Shown here: positions 31,599-41,461 of the stretch, piece by piece
How the letters are laid out: each line of letters starts with the position of its first letter
Position numbering within the stretch: position 1 is the stretch's first letter
Source of the DNA: a virus
Reading direction: 5' to 3' (one strand)
Virus record (IMG/VR): IMGVR_UViG_3300010430_006906
Span: 1 to 46,512 of that record
DNA: 46,512 nucleotides
The notes under the pieces: generated by a model
Database searches by the model: none
What the model saw: the letters and a program-made list of their open reading frames with translations, nothing else
Told to the model about the DNA's origin: nothing
Made by a program: the position numbers and the translations under genes

Positions 31599-33080
31599 GT
31601 GGCCCTGCGTGAGATCCTCGCCGACCTGGTCGTGCGCGTGCGCGGCACGCGCCAGCTGGCCAACGTCCAGCGATCGGCCACCGGCGTGGTCGGCAGCCTG
31701 CGCGGCGCCGCGCGCGCGTTGGGCGCGGTGGGCGCGGCGGTCACGAGCGCGCTCGCGGTGCGGCAGATCGCGGGGTTCGTCACCGAGGTGATCGACCTGG
31801 GCGACGAGACCGCGAAGACGGCGCGCCAGCTCGGCATCAGCGCCGACGAGCTCGGGCGCTGGCGCTTCGCCGCCGAGCGCAGCGGCGTGGACGCGGACAG
31901 CCTCGCGAACGGGATGCGGCGGTTGCAGCGCAACCTCGTCGACGCGTCCGAGGGGCTGAGCACCCCGCAGCGCGCCTTCCGCGATCTCGGGGTCAGCGCG
32001 ACCGACGCCGACGGCCGCGTCCGAGAGATGGAGGACGTGATCCCCGAGCTCGCCGACGCCTTCGGCCGGCTCGAGACGGACACTCAGCGCAGCGCGCGCG
32101 CGCAGCAGCTGTTCGGCCGCGCCGGGGCGCAGCTGCTGCCGTTCTTCGACGAGGGGTCCGCCGGCCTCGAGCGCCTGCGCGCGCGCTTCGAGGAGCTCGG
32201 CGGCGTGATGGGCGACGACTTCTTCGAGGACGCCGAGGCGGCCCAGGACGCGATGGCGGACTGGGACGTGGCGATGACCTCGATCCGATCGTCGATCGTC
32301 GTGTCCGTGCTGCCGGCGATCACCCGAGTGGTGACGACGATCGCGGAGTGGACCGCGACCGTGCGCCAGGCGCTCGCTCGCTCGAGCGCGATGCAGGTCG
32401 CGCTCGGCGCGCTGACCGTCGCGGCCGCGGCGCTGGCGATCGCGCTGGCCCCGGTGCTCGCGACGGTCCTGCTCCTGATCGCTCCCTTCGCGATCCTGTT
32501 CCTCGTCGTCGAGGACCTGGTGACGATGTTCCGAGGCGGGCAGTCCGCCATCGGCGACTTCATCGACGCGATGTTCGGCGCCGGCGCCGCGGAGTCGGTG
32601 GTGCGCACCCTCACCGAGGCATGGGAGGGGCTCGTGCACGCGATCCGCACGGCGTACGCGGCGGTCACCGGCGGCGAGGCGCCGACGATGAGCGGGCGCG
32701 CCGACGTCGGCGGCTCGGTGCAGGAGGAGGGTGCGCGGCAGCGGCGCGCGGCCGCGCTGCGCGGGGAGCTGCGCGGCTCGCGCGGGCAGACCTACGACGA
32801 CGCTCTGGCCGAGGCCAACCGGTACCGCGCCGAGGCGGGGATGGATCCGCTCGAGCGGCACGCGGCGATGGCGCAGCCGACCCGGGCAGTCGCCGCGCGA
32901 AGCGTCGCGGGCGGCCGCGCCGGCGACGTCCACCAGGCGATCGACGCGCGGACCGAGATCACGATCCAGGGAGGTGACCCCGAGGCGACGGCGCGCGCGA
33001 TCGAGCGCCGGCGCGGCGGCGGGCTCGAGCGCGCCATCGCGCAGGCCGCCGCCCGGACCCCGCAGGCGGGGGACGCCTAG
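31599..33080 (+). CDS. Tape measure protein
   Basis: A 493-residue protein, GTG start. The N-terminus is helical (LADLVVRVRGTRQLANVQRS) with a GGAxRALGAVGAAVTSA-like segment. Residues about 275-310 form hydrophobic helices (LGALTVAAAALAIALAPVLA followed by TVLLLIAPFAILFLVV). The C-terminus is charged. At about 1.5 angstrom per residue a tail near 70-75 nm is expected, short for a myovirus. The hydrophobic helices may help DNA cross the inner membrane. Confidence 0.88.
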   Translation: MALREILADLVVRVRGTRQLANVQRSATGVVGSLRGAARALGAVGAAVTSALAVRQIAGFVTEVIDLGDETAKTARQLGISADELGRWRFAAERSGVDADSLANGMRRLQRNLVDASEGLSTPQRAFRDLGVSATDADGRVREMEDVIPELADAFGRLETDTQRSARAQQLFGRAGAQLLPFFDEGSAGLERLRARFEELGGVMGDDFFEDAEAAQDAMADWDVAMTSIRSSIVVSVLPAITRVVTTIAEWTATVRQALARSSAMQVALGALTVAAAALAIALAPVLATVLLLIAPFAILFLVVEDLVTMFRGGQSAIGDFIDAMFGAGAAESVVRTLTEAWEGLVHAIRTAYAAVTGGEAPTMSGRADVGGSVQEEGARQRRAAALRGELRGSRGQTYDDALAEANRYRAEAGMDPLERHAAMAQPTRAVAARSVAGGRAGDVHQAIDARTEITIQGGDPEATARAIERRRGGGLERAIAQAAARTPQAGDA

Positions 33081-33806
33081 ATGCCCGAGGCCGAGATCGT
33101 CTTCGAGACCGCCGACGGGACGCTGATCGCCGTGCTCGCCGACGCCGTCCGCAGCGAGACGCATCGCCTCGAGGCGACGGCGACCGAGCACGCGGTCGAG
33201 CGCGGGGCGGCGATCACCGACCACGTGCGCGCGGCCCGCGACGTGCTGAGCCTCGAGATCACGATCACCGACAGCCCGATCCGACAGATCCTCGTCGGAG
33301 ACCGCGGCGTGGCCGCCTTCGAGGCGACCGGCGACTTCCGCGACGTCGATCTCGACCTGCCCGCGCGGCAAGCCGCCTCTCGCTACGCCCGGGGCGGGCC
33401 GCCCGCGGAAGGGCTGCAGACCGAGGAGCGGGCGGCCGCGAGCGCTCGGGCTCAGATCTGGCAGCCCGACGCCGACCCGGTCACGCGCACCATCGACTCG
33501 TGGTCCACGCTGCTCGCGGCGCGCGACGGCGCGTGGCTCGCGCAGATCGTGACCGAGCTGCGGACCTACGAGTCCATGGTCCTCGTCTCGGCCGAGACGA
33601 CGCGCACTGCGGTGCGGTGGCTCGAGATCACGCTGGACTTCGCCGAGGTCCAGCAGGTGTCGACCGAGCTCGTCGACGTCGTCGAGGTGGCGCGCCCCCG
33701 CGACCGGCGCACGCAGGACCAGGGCAGCCAGCCGACCGACCAGCCGGACGAGGCGTTGCAGTCGGTCTTGAGCAGCACCCTCGAGGGGATCGGAGGGCTG
33801 TTCTGA
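33081..33806 (+). CDS. Dit-like/tail tube-baseplate junction protein
   Basis: A 241-residue protein. The N-terminal part, with HAVERGAAITDHVRAARDVL and SLEITITDSP, resembles the Dit-like baseplate proteins that open with ITDHVRxxPxxLxLEG. The middle has a helix and DSWSTLLAARDG, then a beta-rich WLEITLDFAEVQQVSTELVD. It follows the tape measure, the usual position of the protein joining tube to hub. Confidence 0.7.
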   Translation: MPEAEIVFETADGTLIAVLADAVRSETHRLEATATEHAVERGAAITDHVRAARDVLSLEITITDSPIRQILVGDRGVAAFEATGDFRDVDLDLPARQAASRYARGGPPAEGLQTEERAAASARAQIWQPDADPVTRTIDSWSTLLAARDGAWLAQIVTELRTYESMVLVSAETTRTAVRWLEITLDFAEVQQVSTELVDVVEVARPRDRRTQDQGSQPTDQPDEALQSVLSSTLEGIGGLF

Positions 33807-34144
33807 TGGCGGTGATCCTCCGGGGCCCGACGGGGCCCGATTCGGTCCAGCGCCTCATCATCGAGGGCACCGAGTACCAGCTGCGCTGGCGGTGGCTCGC
33901 CCGCGCGGCGCGCTGGGCCCTGGACCTGTCGGACGCCGAGGGGAACCTGCTCGCCGGCGGGATCGCGGTCGTGCCGGCCTGGCCGCTACTGGCGGCGGTG
34001 CGCGCCGGCCGACCCGCGCCGCAGTTTCCGGCCGGCGAGATCTTCATCCTGGATCCGCGCGAGCGCCCGGAGCCCCCGACGCTCGAGGGGCTCGGTCGCT
34101 CCCCTTCTCAGATCGTGTACGCCGCGGCGGGTGAGGTCGCGTGA
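33806..34144 (+). CDS. Baseplate plug protein (Pam3 gp18-like/DUF6983)
   Basis: A 112-residue beta-rich protein. LIIEGTEYQLRWRWLARAAR followed by WALDLSDAEGNLLAGGIAVV and PAWPLL matches small plug proteins described for minimal contractile baseplates. It overlaps the previous gene by one base and the hub gene by four. Confidence 0.72.
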   Translation: MAVILRGPTGPDSVQRLIIEGTEYQLRWRWLARAARWALDLSDAEGNLLAGGIAVVPAWPLLAAVRAGRPAPQFPAGEIFILDPRERPEPPTLEGLGRSPSQIVYAAAGEVA

Positions 34145-34989
34145 CGCTGCTGTTCGGACGCACGTGGCGGGTGCAGGTCGGTCGGCTGGTGGTCGAGCCG
34201 CCGCTGCGCGTGGGCTTCGAGATCGAGCGGTCCGCCCGCAGCGCGCCGAACACGGCGACGATCCACCTGCACAACCTCAGCCGCGAGAGCCAGTCGCTCG
34301 TCGAAGAGGCGGCGGAGGCCCTCGTCGTGATCGAGGCTGGCTACCGCGAGGAGCGCACGCAGATCTTTCGCGGGGCCGTGCTCCGCGCGCGCGCCGGGCG
34401 CGAGTCGCCCGCGCGCAGCGCCCGCGACGGGATCGAGGTCGTCACGACGGTCGAGGCGAGCGACGCCGGCGTCGAATACCGGCGCGCGCGCATCGCCCGC
34501 AGCTACCAGCCCGGCGTCAGCGTCAGCACCGTGCTGCGCGACTGCGTCGAGGCGCTGGGGCTCGGCCGCGGGAACCTCGCCGAGGTGGAGGCGTTCGCCG
34601 CGCTCGACGGCGGGCAGACCAGCTACCCCGAGGGCACCGTCCTGGCGGGGCAGGCGAGCCGAGAGCTGACTCGGATCCTGCGCAGCTACGGGCTGACGTG
34701 GAGCGCGCAGCACGGGGCCGTCCAGGTCGCCCGCCGCGGCCGCGCGCTGCAGGCCCAGGCCGTGCGTCTGTCGCCGTCGACGGGGCTCGTCGGCGTGCCC
34801 GAAGTCGGCACGCGTGGCCGGGTGAAAGTCACCACGCTGCTGTCGCCGGAGCTGCGGCCCGGTCGCCGGGTGCGTCTGGAGTCCGAGCGCCTCGAGGCGA
34901 CGCTCGTCGTGCGCTCGGTCCGCTACGAGGGCGACAGCGACGCGGAGTCCTGGTACGCGCACTGCGAGCTCGCTCCGGAGGCGGCGTGA
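34141..34989 (+). CDS. Baseplate hub protein (gp27-like)
   Basis: A 282-residue protein. It has an N-terminal beta region with FEIERSARSAPNTATIHLHN and LSRES, the usual opening of this hub family, and a middle with SVSTVLRDCVEALGLG. A LysM-free end (GRRVRLESERLEATLVVRSV) follows. It holds the spike and connects it to the tube. Both ends overlap neighbours. Confidence 0.8.
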   Translation: MTLLFGRTWRVQVGRLVVEPPLRVGFEIERSARSAPNTATIHLHNLSRESQSLVEEAAEALVVIEAGYREERTQIFRGAVLRARAGRESPARSARDGIEVVTTVEASDAGVEYRRARIARSYQPGVSVSTVLRDCVEALGLGRGNLAEVEAFAALDGGQTSYPEGTVLAGQASRELTRILRSYGLTWSAQHGAVQVARRGRALQAQAVRLSPSTGLVGVPEVGTRGRVKVTTLLSPELRPGRRVRLESERLEATLVVRSVRYEGDSDAESWYAHCELAPEAA

Positions 34990-35687
34990 CCGAGGAGCTC
35001 GATCGCGACTGGTCCGGCCCCGAGGCGCTCGGCGAGCTGCTCGAGGCGTGGCGCGAGGGCCTGCAGGACGAGCTGCACACCTCGACCTTCGGCACCGTCG
35101 AGAGCTACGACGCGTCGACCCAGCGCGCCGACGTGCGGCCGGCGGTGCGCCGGACGCTGTACCGCGAGGACGGCACGCCGGTCGCCGAGGATCTGCCGGT
35201 GCTGCGCGCCGTTCCCATCGTGCAGCTGGCGGTCAACGGCTTCGTCGTGCACCTACCGGTGCGCGTCGGCGACGAGGTCCTCGTCATCGTGCCCGACCGT
35301 GACCCGTCCCGGTGGATTCAGACGGGGCGCGTCTCGGACGCGCCGGACGGCCGGCTGCACCACCTCGCGCACTCAGTCGCGATCCCGTGGCGCTTCACCC
35401 GGGCAGCCGTCCTGAGCCCGGCGCCTCCGACCGACGCGCTCGTGGTCGGCACCGAGGACGACACGGCGCGCATCACGCTCGCGTCGGACGGCTCGGCCAC
35501 GGTCGAGGCCGGCACCATCAAGCTCGGCGGCGCCGCGACCGAGGGCGTCGCCCGCCTGGGCGACACGGTCGACGTCACGGTGCCGACCGGCGCCTTCACC
35601 GACTCGAACGGCGACACGTCCCCGACGGCGCCGGTGACGCTGAGCGGGACGATCACGAGCGCGAGCTCGAAGGTGAGCTCGGAGTGA
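34986..35687 (+). CDS. Baseplate spike, Gp138 N-terminal type
   Basis: A 233-residue protein, GTG start overlapping the hub stop. The OB-like part contains FGTVESYDASTQRADVRPAV, then VPIVQLAVNGFVVHLPVRVG and DEVLVIVPDRD, a classical Gp138-type spike start. The last 60 residues are beta-helix-like (ITLASDGSATVEAGTIKLGG). No Cys/His iron-binding tip is visible, so a separate tip protein may exist or the spike may be blunt. Confidence 0.82.
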   Translation: MTEELDRDWSGPEALGELLEAWREGLQDELHTSTFGTVESYDASTQRADVRPAVRRTLYREDGTPVAEDLPVLRAVPIVQLAVNGFVVHLPVRVGDEVLVIVPDRDPSRWIQTGRVSDAPDGRLHHLAHSVAIPWRFTRAAVLSPAPPTDALVVGTEDDTARITLASDGSATVEAGTIKLGGAATEGVARLGDTVDVTVPTGAFTDSNGDTSPTAPVTLSGTITSASSKVSSE

Positions 35688-36085
35688 CGGTGGATCTCCG
35701 GCTCACGCGCCCCGAGGAGGTGGACGCCGCCAACCCTGTCGCGGGCGACCTGCACGCGATCGGGACCGAGCTCGCGCTCGTGTCGGGCGCGGCGGCCGAC
35801 GTGCAGGAGCTCGAGGTGCGCTGGCGTTGGTGGCGCGGCGAGTGGTTCCTCGATCTCACGACCGGCACGCCCTACGTCGAGGGGATCCTGGTCAAGGGCG
35901 CCGGCGCCGCGAGCATCCGCGGGCTGCTGCTGCGCGAGGCGCGGCGCGTGCCGGGGATCGCGCGGGTGCGGCGCCTCGACGTCGTGATCGACCGGGTGAA
36001 CCGCACGGCCGAGGTCAGCGGCGAGGCGGTCACCACCTCCGGCGAGTCGGTCGGGCTCGCGGGTTCTCTGGGGACGGAGGTCTGA
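35684..36085 (+). CDS. Baseplate wedge protein (GP46/gp25-like)
   Basis: A 133-residue protein, GTG start overlapping the spike stop (GTGA). VRWRWWRGEWFLDLTTGTPY and the later REARRVPGIARVRRLDVVID fit the GP46/gp25 lysozyme-like wedge family, which nucleates sheath assembly. The position before the J-type protein is typical. Confidence 0.78.
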   Translation: MTVDLRLTRPEEVDAANPVAGDLHAIGTELALVSGAAADVQELEVRWRWWRGEWFLDLTTGTPYVEGILVKGAGAASIRGLLLREARRVPGIARVRRLDVVIDRVNRTAEVSGEAVTTSGESVGLAGSLGTEV

Positions 36086-36087
36086 CG

Positions 36088-36801
36088 GTGGACTTCCCGA
36101 TCGGATTCCCCTGGGGTTTCGGCGGCCCTGCCCTCGTCGCGCCGTCGGACGTCGAGACGCCCGACGACGGGCTGACGATGGCGCTGCGCGCCGACGTCTT
36201 CGGCGATGGCGCCGAGCTGCTGCTCGGACAGTTCCGCGATCTGCCGCGTTTCGGCGCGGTGCTCGCCGGGCTGCTCGCCGCGGTGCAGGACGCCGAGTAC
36301 GCCCTGTGGCAGTTGTACACCGAGCGCGCGATCGACACGGGCGTCGGGCGGCAGCTCGACCAGGTCGGCACCGTCGTGGTGCTGCCGCGCGGCGGCCAGC
36401 GCGACGAGACCTACGGCGCCTTCCTGCGGGCGTGGATCCTCGCCCTGCGCAGCGACGGCACCTGGCCCGCGCTGGTGCGGGTGCTGCAGGCGATCGGGAT
36501 CGAGCTCAGCAGCGTGCGCTACGTCGAGGCCGGCGACCCCGCGAGCTTCGTGGCGCGGCTGACCGATGGCCTGGTCGAGCACGTGGCGGGCCCCGAGATC
36601 TTCCGCGTGCTCGAGCGGGCGCGGCTCGGCGGCGTGCGCCTGCTCTTGGAGTACCCGGGCGAGGGCCACGACGCGAGCGACTCGCTCACCTACGGCTCCA
36701 CGCCGACCGGGGCGGCGAGCGCACTCGGGTACGGGAGCGTCAACGACGCCGACGACGGGGGCTTCTACGGCGGCGCGGCCGCCTCGAGCGAGGGGATCTG
36801 A
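36088..36801 (+). CDS. Baseplate/tail protein (DUF2612-like)
   Basis: A 237-residue protein, GTG start. A region of short helices QFRDLPRFGAVLAGLLAAVQ, then ERAIDTGVGRQLDQVGTVVV and a DETYGAFLRAWI segment resembles the DUF2612 family (QLDxxGxxxGxxR...Y...L). The C-terminus is Gly/Asp-rich. It lies between wedge proteins and a fibre-type gene. Confidence 0.65.
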   Translation: MDFPIGFPWGFGGPALVAPSDVETPDDGLTMALRADVFGDGAELLLGQFRDLPRFGAVLAGLLAAVQDAEYALWQLYTERAIDTGVGRQLDQVGTVVVLPRGGQRDETYGAFLRAWILALRSDGTWPALVRVLQAIGIELSSVRYVEAGDPASFVARLTDGLVEHVAGPEIFRVLERARLGGVRLLLEYPGEGHDASDSLTYGSTPTGAASALGYGSVNDADDGGFYGGAAASSEGI

Positions 36802-37496
36802 TGCCGGCACCGAGCGAGAGCTACGACTGGGCGACGAACGCGACCTACGCCGCCGGCGAGGAGGTCGGGCTTCCGACCAAGGTGGAGCCGCCGACCGCGC
36901 AGGCCGAGGACGGCTGGCGGCCGGGCGAGCGCCCGCCCGCGCAGTACCAGAACTTCTGGCAGCACGCCGTGCGGCAGTGGATCGCCTACTTCGCGGGCTT
37001 CTTCGACGGCGCCGCCGACGACTTCGTCTATCCCGACGGACCTCGCGAGCGCGAGATCTGGATCGGTCCGCGGGCGGGGCAAGGCGAGTCGGGCTGGGGC
37101 TACAACCTGATCGACCGCGCCACCTGCACGTCCAACGGGCACGATCTCTTCGTGGACCTGAACGAGACGCTGCGGACCGGCTGGGTGCTCAAGTCGGTGA
37201 CGGCGTTCGTCAAGCCCGGCACCAGCGCGCTGATGGACCTGCAGCTGTACTCGACCGCCGTCGAGGCGGGCCGGGTCGGCGCCGCCGACCCGGCCGACAC
37301 GCAGCTCGGGAGCACGGGACAGAGCGACGCGAGCAACGCCTACCAGGGGATCGCCGTCGCGTTGAGCCCCGGCCACACGGTGGACCGCGCGACCCAGAAC
37401 CTGACCGCGTGGCTCAAGGCGAGCTCGAGCGCGGGCGCGACGCAGGACTGGTACTTCGGGTTGAAGGTCCTCGTCGACGTGCCGGGGCCTCGCTGA
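36801..37496 (+). CDS. Tail fibre-like or baseplate adaptor protein
   Basis: A 231-residue protein starting MPAPSESYDWATNATYAAGE, an opening found in phage fibre and adaptor proteins (WATxxxYxxGxxxGxPTKVxP). The C-terminal domain is a beta-sandwich candidate (LKSVTAFVKPGTSALMDLQL). It overlaps the previous stop (TGATG). It likely links fibres to the baseplate; there is no firm family. Confidence 0.6.
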   Translation: MPAPSESYDWATNATYAAGEEVGLPTKVEPPTAQAEDGWRPGERPPAQYQNFWQHAVRQWIAYFAGFFDGAADDFVYPDGPREREIWIGPRAGQGESGWGYNLIDRATCTSNGHDLFVDLNETLRTGWVLKSVTAFVKPGTSALMDLQLYSTAVEAGRVGAADPADTQLGSTGQSDASNAYQGIAVALSPGHTVDRATQNLTAWLKASSSAGATQDWYFGLKVLVDVPGPR

Positions 37497-37497
37497 C

Positions 37498-38676
37498 ATG
37501 CCCGGCCTGACCGACGAAGGGTTCGTGGCGCGGCGGCAGCCCGAGCTGCTCGACCGGATCCTCGCCACGCTCGAGGCGCAGGACGCCCTGCAGGGGCTCA
37601 ACGTCCGCGCCGGCCCGATCCACCAGCTGGCATCGGTGCTGAGCGAAGAGGTCGCGTTGCTCTGGGAGGGCCTCGAGGCGGTCTACGGATCGCAGTACGA
37701 CGGGGCGACCGGGATCTCGCTCGACCAGGTCGCCGCGTTGACGGGCACCCTGCGCGACGCGGCGACTCGATCGAGGGTCGCCCTCGCGTGCACTCTCGAC
37801 GCGGGCACGACGGTACCTGCGGGGTCGGTCGTCGCCGTGGACGGCTCGCCCGACGCGCAGTTCCGGACGCTGGTCGAGATCGCCAACGGCGGCGCGACCT
37901 CGGCCGTCGTCGACGTGCAGGCCGAGGCCGTGGAGACAGGGCCCGTCGCGGCGCCGACGGGCACGCTCACCGTGATCGTAACGAGCGTGCCGGGATGGAC
38001 CGCGGTCACGAACGCGGCCGACGCCGAGCTCGGCGCCCCCATCGCCTCGGACTCGGCGCTGCGTACCGAGCGCCGGCGCCAGCTCGCCGCGGCGGGCTCC
38101 GGCACCACCGCGGCGATCGCGGCGCGCCTGTCGCTCCTCGAGGAGGTGATCGAGGCCGCCGTCTACGAGAACGTGACGGCCTCCGTGGACGGGGCCGGGC
38201 GTCCCGCGAAGACTATCGAGGCGGTGGTCTGGGACGGCTCGCCCGCCGCGGCCGACGACGACGCGATCGCTCAGGTCCTGTGGAACCACCGCGGCGGAGG
38301 GATCCCCCCCTACGGCAGCGGCGAATCAGGGACGGCCGTCGACGCGCTCACCGGGCAGGAGGTCAGCGTCGACTTCTCTCGGGCCACGCTCGTCCCGGGC
38401 CACCTCGAGGCGACGGTGCTGCTCGTGCCGGGCGCCGACCCGACCGGGTGGATCGACGCCGCGAAGGAATCGATCGCCGAGCGCGGCCAGCAGTACGCCG
38501 TTGGCGAGGATCCCTACGCCTCGCAGCTGTCCTGCGTGCTCCTCGCGCGGCCCGAGGTGCAGGCCGTCGTCTCGCTGGTGATCGGGACGACGCCCGTGCC
38601 GGCGAGCTCGACGATCGCCATCGGCGAGCGGCAGGTGGTCCGGTTCGACACCTCCGACATGACCCTGGGGACGTGA
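37498..38676 (+). CDS. Baseplate J-like protein
   Basis: A 392-residue wedge protein. It has an N-terminal helical region (LLDRILATLEAQDALQ), then GISLDQVAALTGTLRDAATR, the beta domain TTVPAGSVVAVDGSPDAQFR and SDSALRTERRRQLAAAGSGT, features of the Baseplate_J family. It forms the ring that opens when the tail contracts. Confidence 0.88.
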   Translation: MPGLTDEGFVARRQPELLDRILATLEAQDALQGLNVRAGPIHQLASVLSEEVALLWEGLEAVYGSQYDGATGISLDQVAALTGTLRDAATRSRVALACTLDAGTTVPAGSVVAVDGSPDAQFRTLVEIANGGATSAVVDVQAEAVETGPVAAPTGTLTVIVTSVPGWTAVTNAADAELGAPIASDSALRTERRRQLAAAGSGTTAAIAARLSLLEEVIEAAVYENVTASVDGAGRPAKTIEAVVWDGSPAAADDDAIAQVLWNHRGGGIPPYGSGESGTAVDALTGQEVSVDFSRATLVPGHLEATVLLVPGADPTGWIDAAKESIAERGQQYAVGEDPYASQLSCVLLARPEVQAVVSLVIGTTPVPASSTIAIGERQVVRFDTSDMTLGT

Positions 38677-38678
38677 CG

Positions 38679-40622
38679 ATGGGACTGACCACGCTGCCGA
38701 CGAAGACGGCCGACTCGCTCGGGATCGACGTGACCGATCGCCCGAGGCCGTTCGAGCGCGACCCCCGCTACTCGAAGTCGGCGGCCGAGCACAACCGGCT
38801 GATCGAATACGTGATCGCGCTCGCGCTGGACGTCGGCCTCGAGGACGGCAGCACGCCGGGCTCGATCCGCGAGGCGCTGGCAGCCGCAGGCGTGCTGGGA
38901 GGGATCGACGCCAAGCCCGCCGTGCGAGTCGCGACCACCGAGGCGATCACGCTCGCGAGCGAGCTCGAGGCCGGCGACACCATCGACGGCGTCGTGTTGC
39001 TCGAGGGCGATCGAGTCCTCGCAAAGGACCAGGACGGCGGCGGGGCCGAGAACGGGATCTACGTGGTCGCCGCCGCGGGCCCGCCCGCCCGCGCTGCGGA
39101 CCTCCCCGTCGACGCGGCCGCCGCGAGCGCGTGGGTGTGGATCAACGAAGGCTCGCAGGCCGACCAGCTCTGGCGGTGCACGAACGACCGGGGATCGGAC
39201 GTCGTGGGCACCGACGGCCTGGCGTTCGAGAAGTTCCCCGGGTGTTGCGACTCGTTCGGCACCGGAACGGCGAACCAGCTCGAGCTCAAGCCCAACGAGA
39301 CTCAGTCGCTGACCCTCGACGCGACGGGCGCCGACCCCGCGCTCGTCGGCCACGCGCCGAACACCTGGGTGCTCGGCCTCAACAGCGCCCCGTTGAAGTC
39401 GCTGCGCGTCGCCGGCGGGACGTTGGCGAACCCGTCCATGCGCCCGCGCGACGGGCACGGCGTCTACTCCGACGCGCTGAACACGGTGGGGCTCGCGGCC
39501 AACGGTCGGTCGCTCGTCGTCGACCAAACGAACGCGGCGGTAGCCGGCGACTCGGACAACGTGCTGTCGAGCGGCCGCGACGCGGTGCGGTGGACCGGGG
39601 TGTTCACCCGAGGTCTCGACGTCGGCACACCCGGCACGCCGGCGCTTGTGGTCACCAGCGCCGGCGTGCTTCGGACCATCGCCGCCGGCACCCCCAACGC
39701 TCCGGCGGTGGCGGTGCGCGACGAGACGCACGGCATGTTGTCGCCCGCGCTGAACCAGACCGCGCTGACGGCCAACGGCGAGGAGGTCATCTGGGACGCG
39801 ACCACGGGCACGCCCGCACTGCTGCCGCCGAACACGGGCGGGGCCGACTTCGGGACGGCGAGCATTCGTTGGGGGACGATCTTCGCCAACATCCTCAGCG
39901 CCTCGACCAGCGCCGCCATCGGTACGGGTGGCCTCTCGGTCCAGGGCAACGTGTCGGTCCTGAACAACGGCAACCTGACGGTCGAGGGCAAGTTCATCTG
40001 GCCGCGACCCTGGGACGCGAAGGCGGGCACCACCTACACGATGGAGCCCGTGACCGACAAGGGCGACAAGATCGCTTGGAACAACGCGAGCGACGTCACC
40101 ATCACCTGCGACCAGGCCGCGTCGGGGGTGCAGAACGGTGTGCGGGTCGAGTTGTTCAACGAGGGTACCGGCCGACTGATCTTCACCCCGGGGACGGCCA
40201 GCGTGCGCGTGCCGCCTGGCTTCCAGGCGATGAGCAAGGGCCAATACTCGAAGGTCTACGCCGACTACCGATCGAACAGCGAGGTCTGGCTGTCGGGCGA
40301 CCTCATGCCCGGCGGCACGCGCGACCTCGGCACCTCCACGTTCAGCCTCGACGACGCCGACGCGAACCGCCCGTGTCAGTGGCGCGGGACGTCCACGGGC
40401 GTCAACGGCACCGTCGACCAGGGCGTGGCCGGCCAGCAGGTCTCCGTCTCGCTCCGGGGCGTCGGCGGCTCGGTCACCTTCGTCGCGGGATCGGGCGTGA
40501 CCCTGCTCGAAGAAGAGGGCAAGACCACCACGACCAACGTCGTCAGCTCGGGCAAGAGCGTCAACGTCTCGCTCGTGTGGATCACCGGCACCATCGTCGC
40601 CCTCACCGGGGGGCTCGCGTGA
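38679..40622 (+). CDS. Tail fibre protein
   Basis: A 647-residue protein. The N-terminal 120 residues carry the widespread fibre motif VRVATTEAITLASELEAGDT followed by IDGVVLLEGDRVLAKDQ and ENGIYVVAAAGPPARAADLP. A long repetitive beta region with Asn, Thr and Gly-rich turns follows (AVAVRDETHGMLSPALNQTA), then a C-terminal domain with VWITGTIVALTGGLA. There is no obvious Ser/Lys peptidase chaperone. Likely to touch the host receptor or carry the lectin-type tip encoded next. Confidence 0.8.
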   Translation: MGLTTLPTKTADSLGIDVTDRPRPFERDPRYSKSAAEHNRLIEYVIALALDVGLEDGSTPGSIREALAAAGVLGGIDAKPAVRVATTEAITLASELEAGDTIDGVVLLEGDRVLAKDQDGGGAENGIYVVAAAGPPARAADLPVDAAAASAWVWINEGSQADQLWRCTNDRGSDVVGTDGLAFEKFPGCCDSFGTGTANQLELKPNETQSLTLDATGADPALVGHAPNTWVLGLNSAPLKSLRVAGGTLANPSMRPRDGHGVYSDALNTVGLAANGRSLVVDQTNAAVAGDSDNVLSSGRDAVRWTGVFTRGLDVGTPGTPALVVTSAGVLRTIAAGTPNAPAVAVRDETHGMLSPALNQTALTANGEEVIWDATTGTPALLPPNTGGADFGTASIRWGTIFANILSASTSAAIGTGGLSVQGNVSVLNNGNLTVEGKFIWPRPWDAKAGTTYTMEPVTDKGDKIAWNNASDVTITCDQAASGVQNGVRVELFNEGTGRLIFTPGTASVRVPPGFQAMSKGQYSKVYADYRSNSEVWLSGDLMPGGTRDLGTSTFSLDDADANRPCQWRGTSTGVNGTVDQGVAGQQVSVSLRGVGGSVTFVAGSGVTLLEEEGKTTTTNVVSSGKSVNVSLVWITGTIVALTGGLA

Positions 40623-41461
40623 TCGAGCGCGCGCGCATCCATCGGCCCTCGCACGCGGAGGTCGCCCGCTTCACCAGGGCGCAGCTCATCCTCGACGAGG
40701 CCGACAAGTTCGGTTGCGCACCGCCGCTCGGCCTCTTCCATCACGGTGTCGCCGCCGTCGGCGGCCTCGGCACCGCCCCGTTCCCGTCTATCTCCGACGA
40801 GCTGCACCGCTGGGACATGGAGGACTCCACCGTCACAACGAGCAGCGGCGACGTCACGGGCGTGAGCGACCTGGTGGGCTCCGACGATCTCGTCACCGAG
40901 ACGGTCGAGCCGTCGAACGCGCCCGCGGATGTGGCGAGCGATCCGGACCTCGGCGGGCGCCGCGCGTGCCAGCTCGTCAAGTCCAACGACGAGGCGCAGG
41001 AAACAGGCGCGATCTCGGCGGTGAGTGCCCCGTACACGATGTGGCTCATCTTCACCTTCGACGACACCGCGGGAGGACCGCTGCTCGCTACTGGCGCGCC
41101 CGACTACGTCGTCGGGTACGGATACCCCAGCCTAGGTCGGTGGGAATTCGAGACATCGGCCTACGGCCTGGCCCAGGGCAACGTCACCAACCCCTCGGCC
41201 AACACGAGCTACTTCGTGGCCTTCGTCTGCGACGACACGAGCAGCGAGGTCTACGTGAACGACGTCGCGCAGAACATTACGCTGCCGACGTACACCAAGC
41301 ACTTCTACACCGCCGACCTGGAGCGGTTCGTCATCGGGTACACCGACTACCTCGGCACGCACACGTCGCTGAGCTGGACGGCGGCCGGGATCACCGACTC
41401 GGCGATGGGACCGACCGACCGCGCGGCGATCGAAGCGTGGAGGGCCGCCAATGCTGCGTAA
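40619..41461 (+). CDS. LamG/lectin-like tail tip protein
   Basis: A 280-residue protein, GTG start overlapping the fibre stop. Residues 60-280 look like a concanavalin/LamG jelly roll: YTMWLIFTFDDTAGGPLLAT, SSEVYVNDVAQNITLPTYTK and an ending FVIGYTDYLGTHTSLSWTAA with GPTDRAAIEAW. This is a common sugar-binding module of phage fibres, so host polysaccharide recognition is probable. Confidence 0.68.
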   Translation: MIERARIHRPSHAEVARFTRAQLILDEADKFGCAPPLGLFHHGVAAVGGLGTAPFPSISDELHRWDMEDSTVTTSSGDVTGVSDLVGSDDLVTETVEPSNAPADVASDPDLGGRRACQLVKSNDEAQETGAISAVSAPYTMWLIFTFDDTAGGPLLATGAPDYVVGYGYPSLGRWEFETSAYGLAQGNVTNPSANTSYFVAFVCDDTSSEVYVNDVAQNITLPTYTKHFYTADLERFVIGYTDYLGTHTSLSWTAAGITDSAMGPTDRAAIEAWRAANAA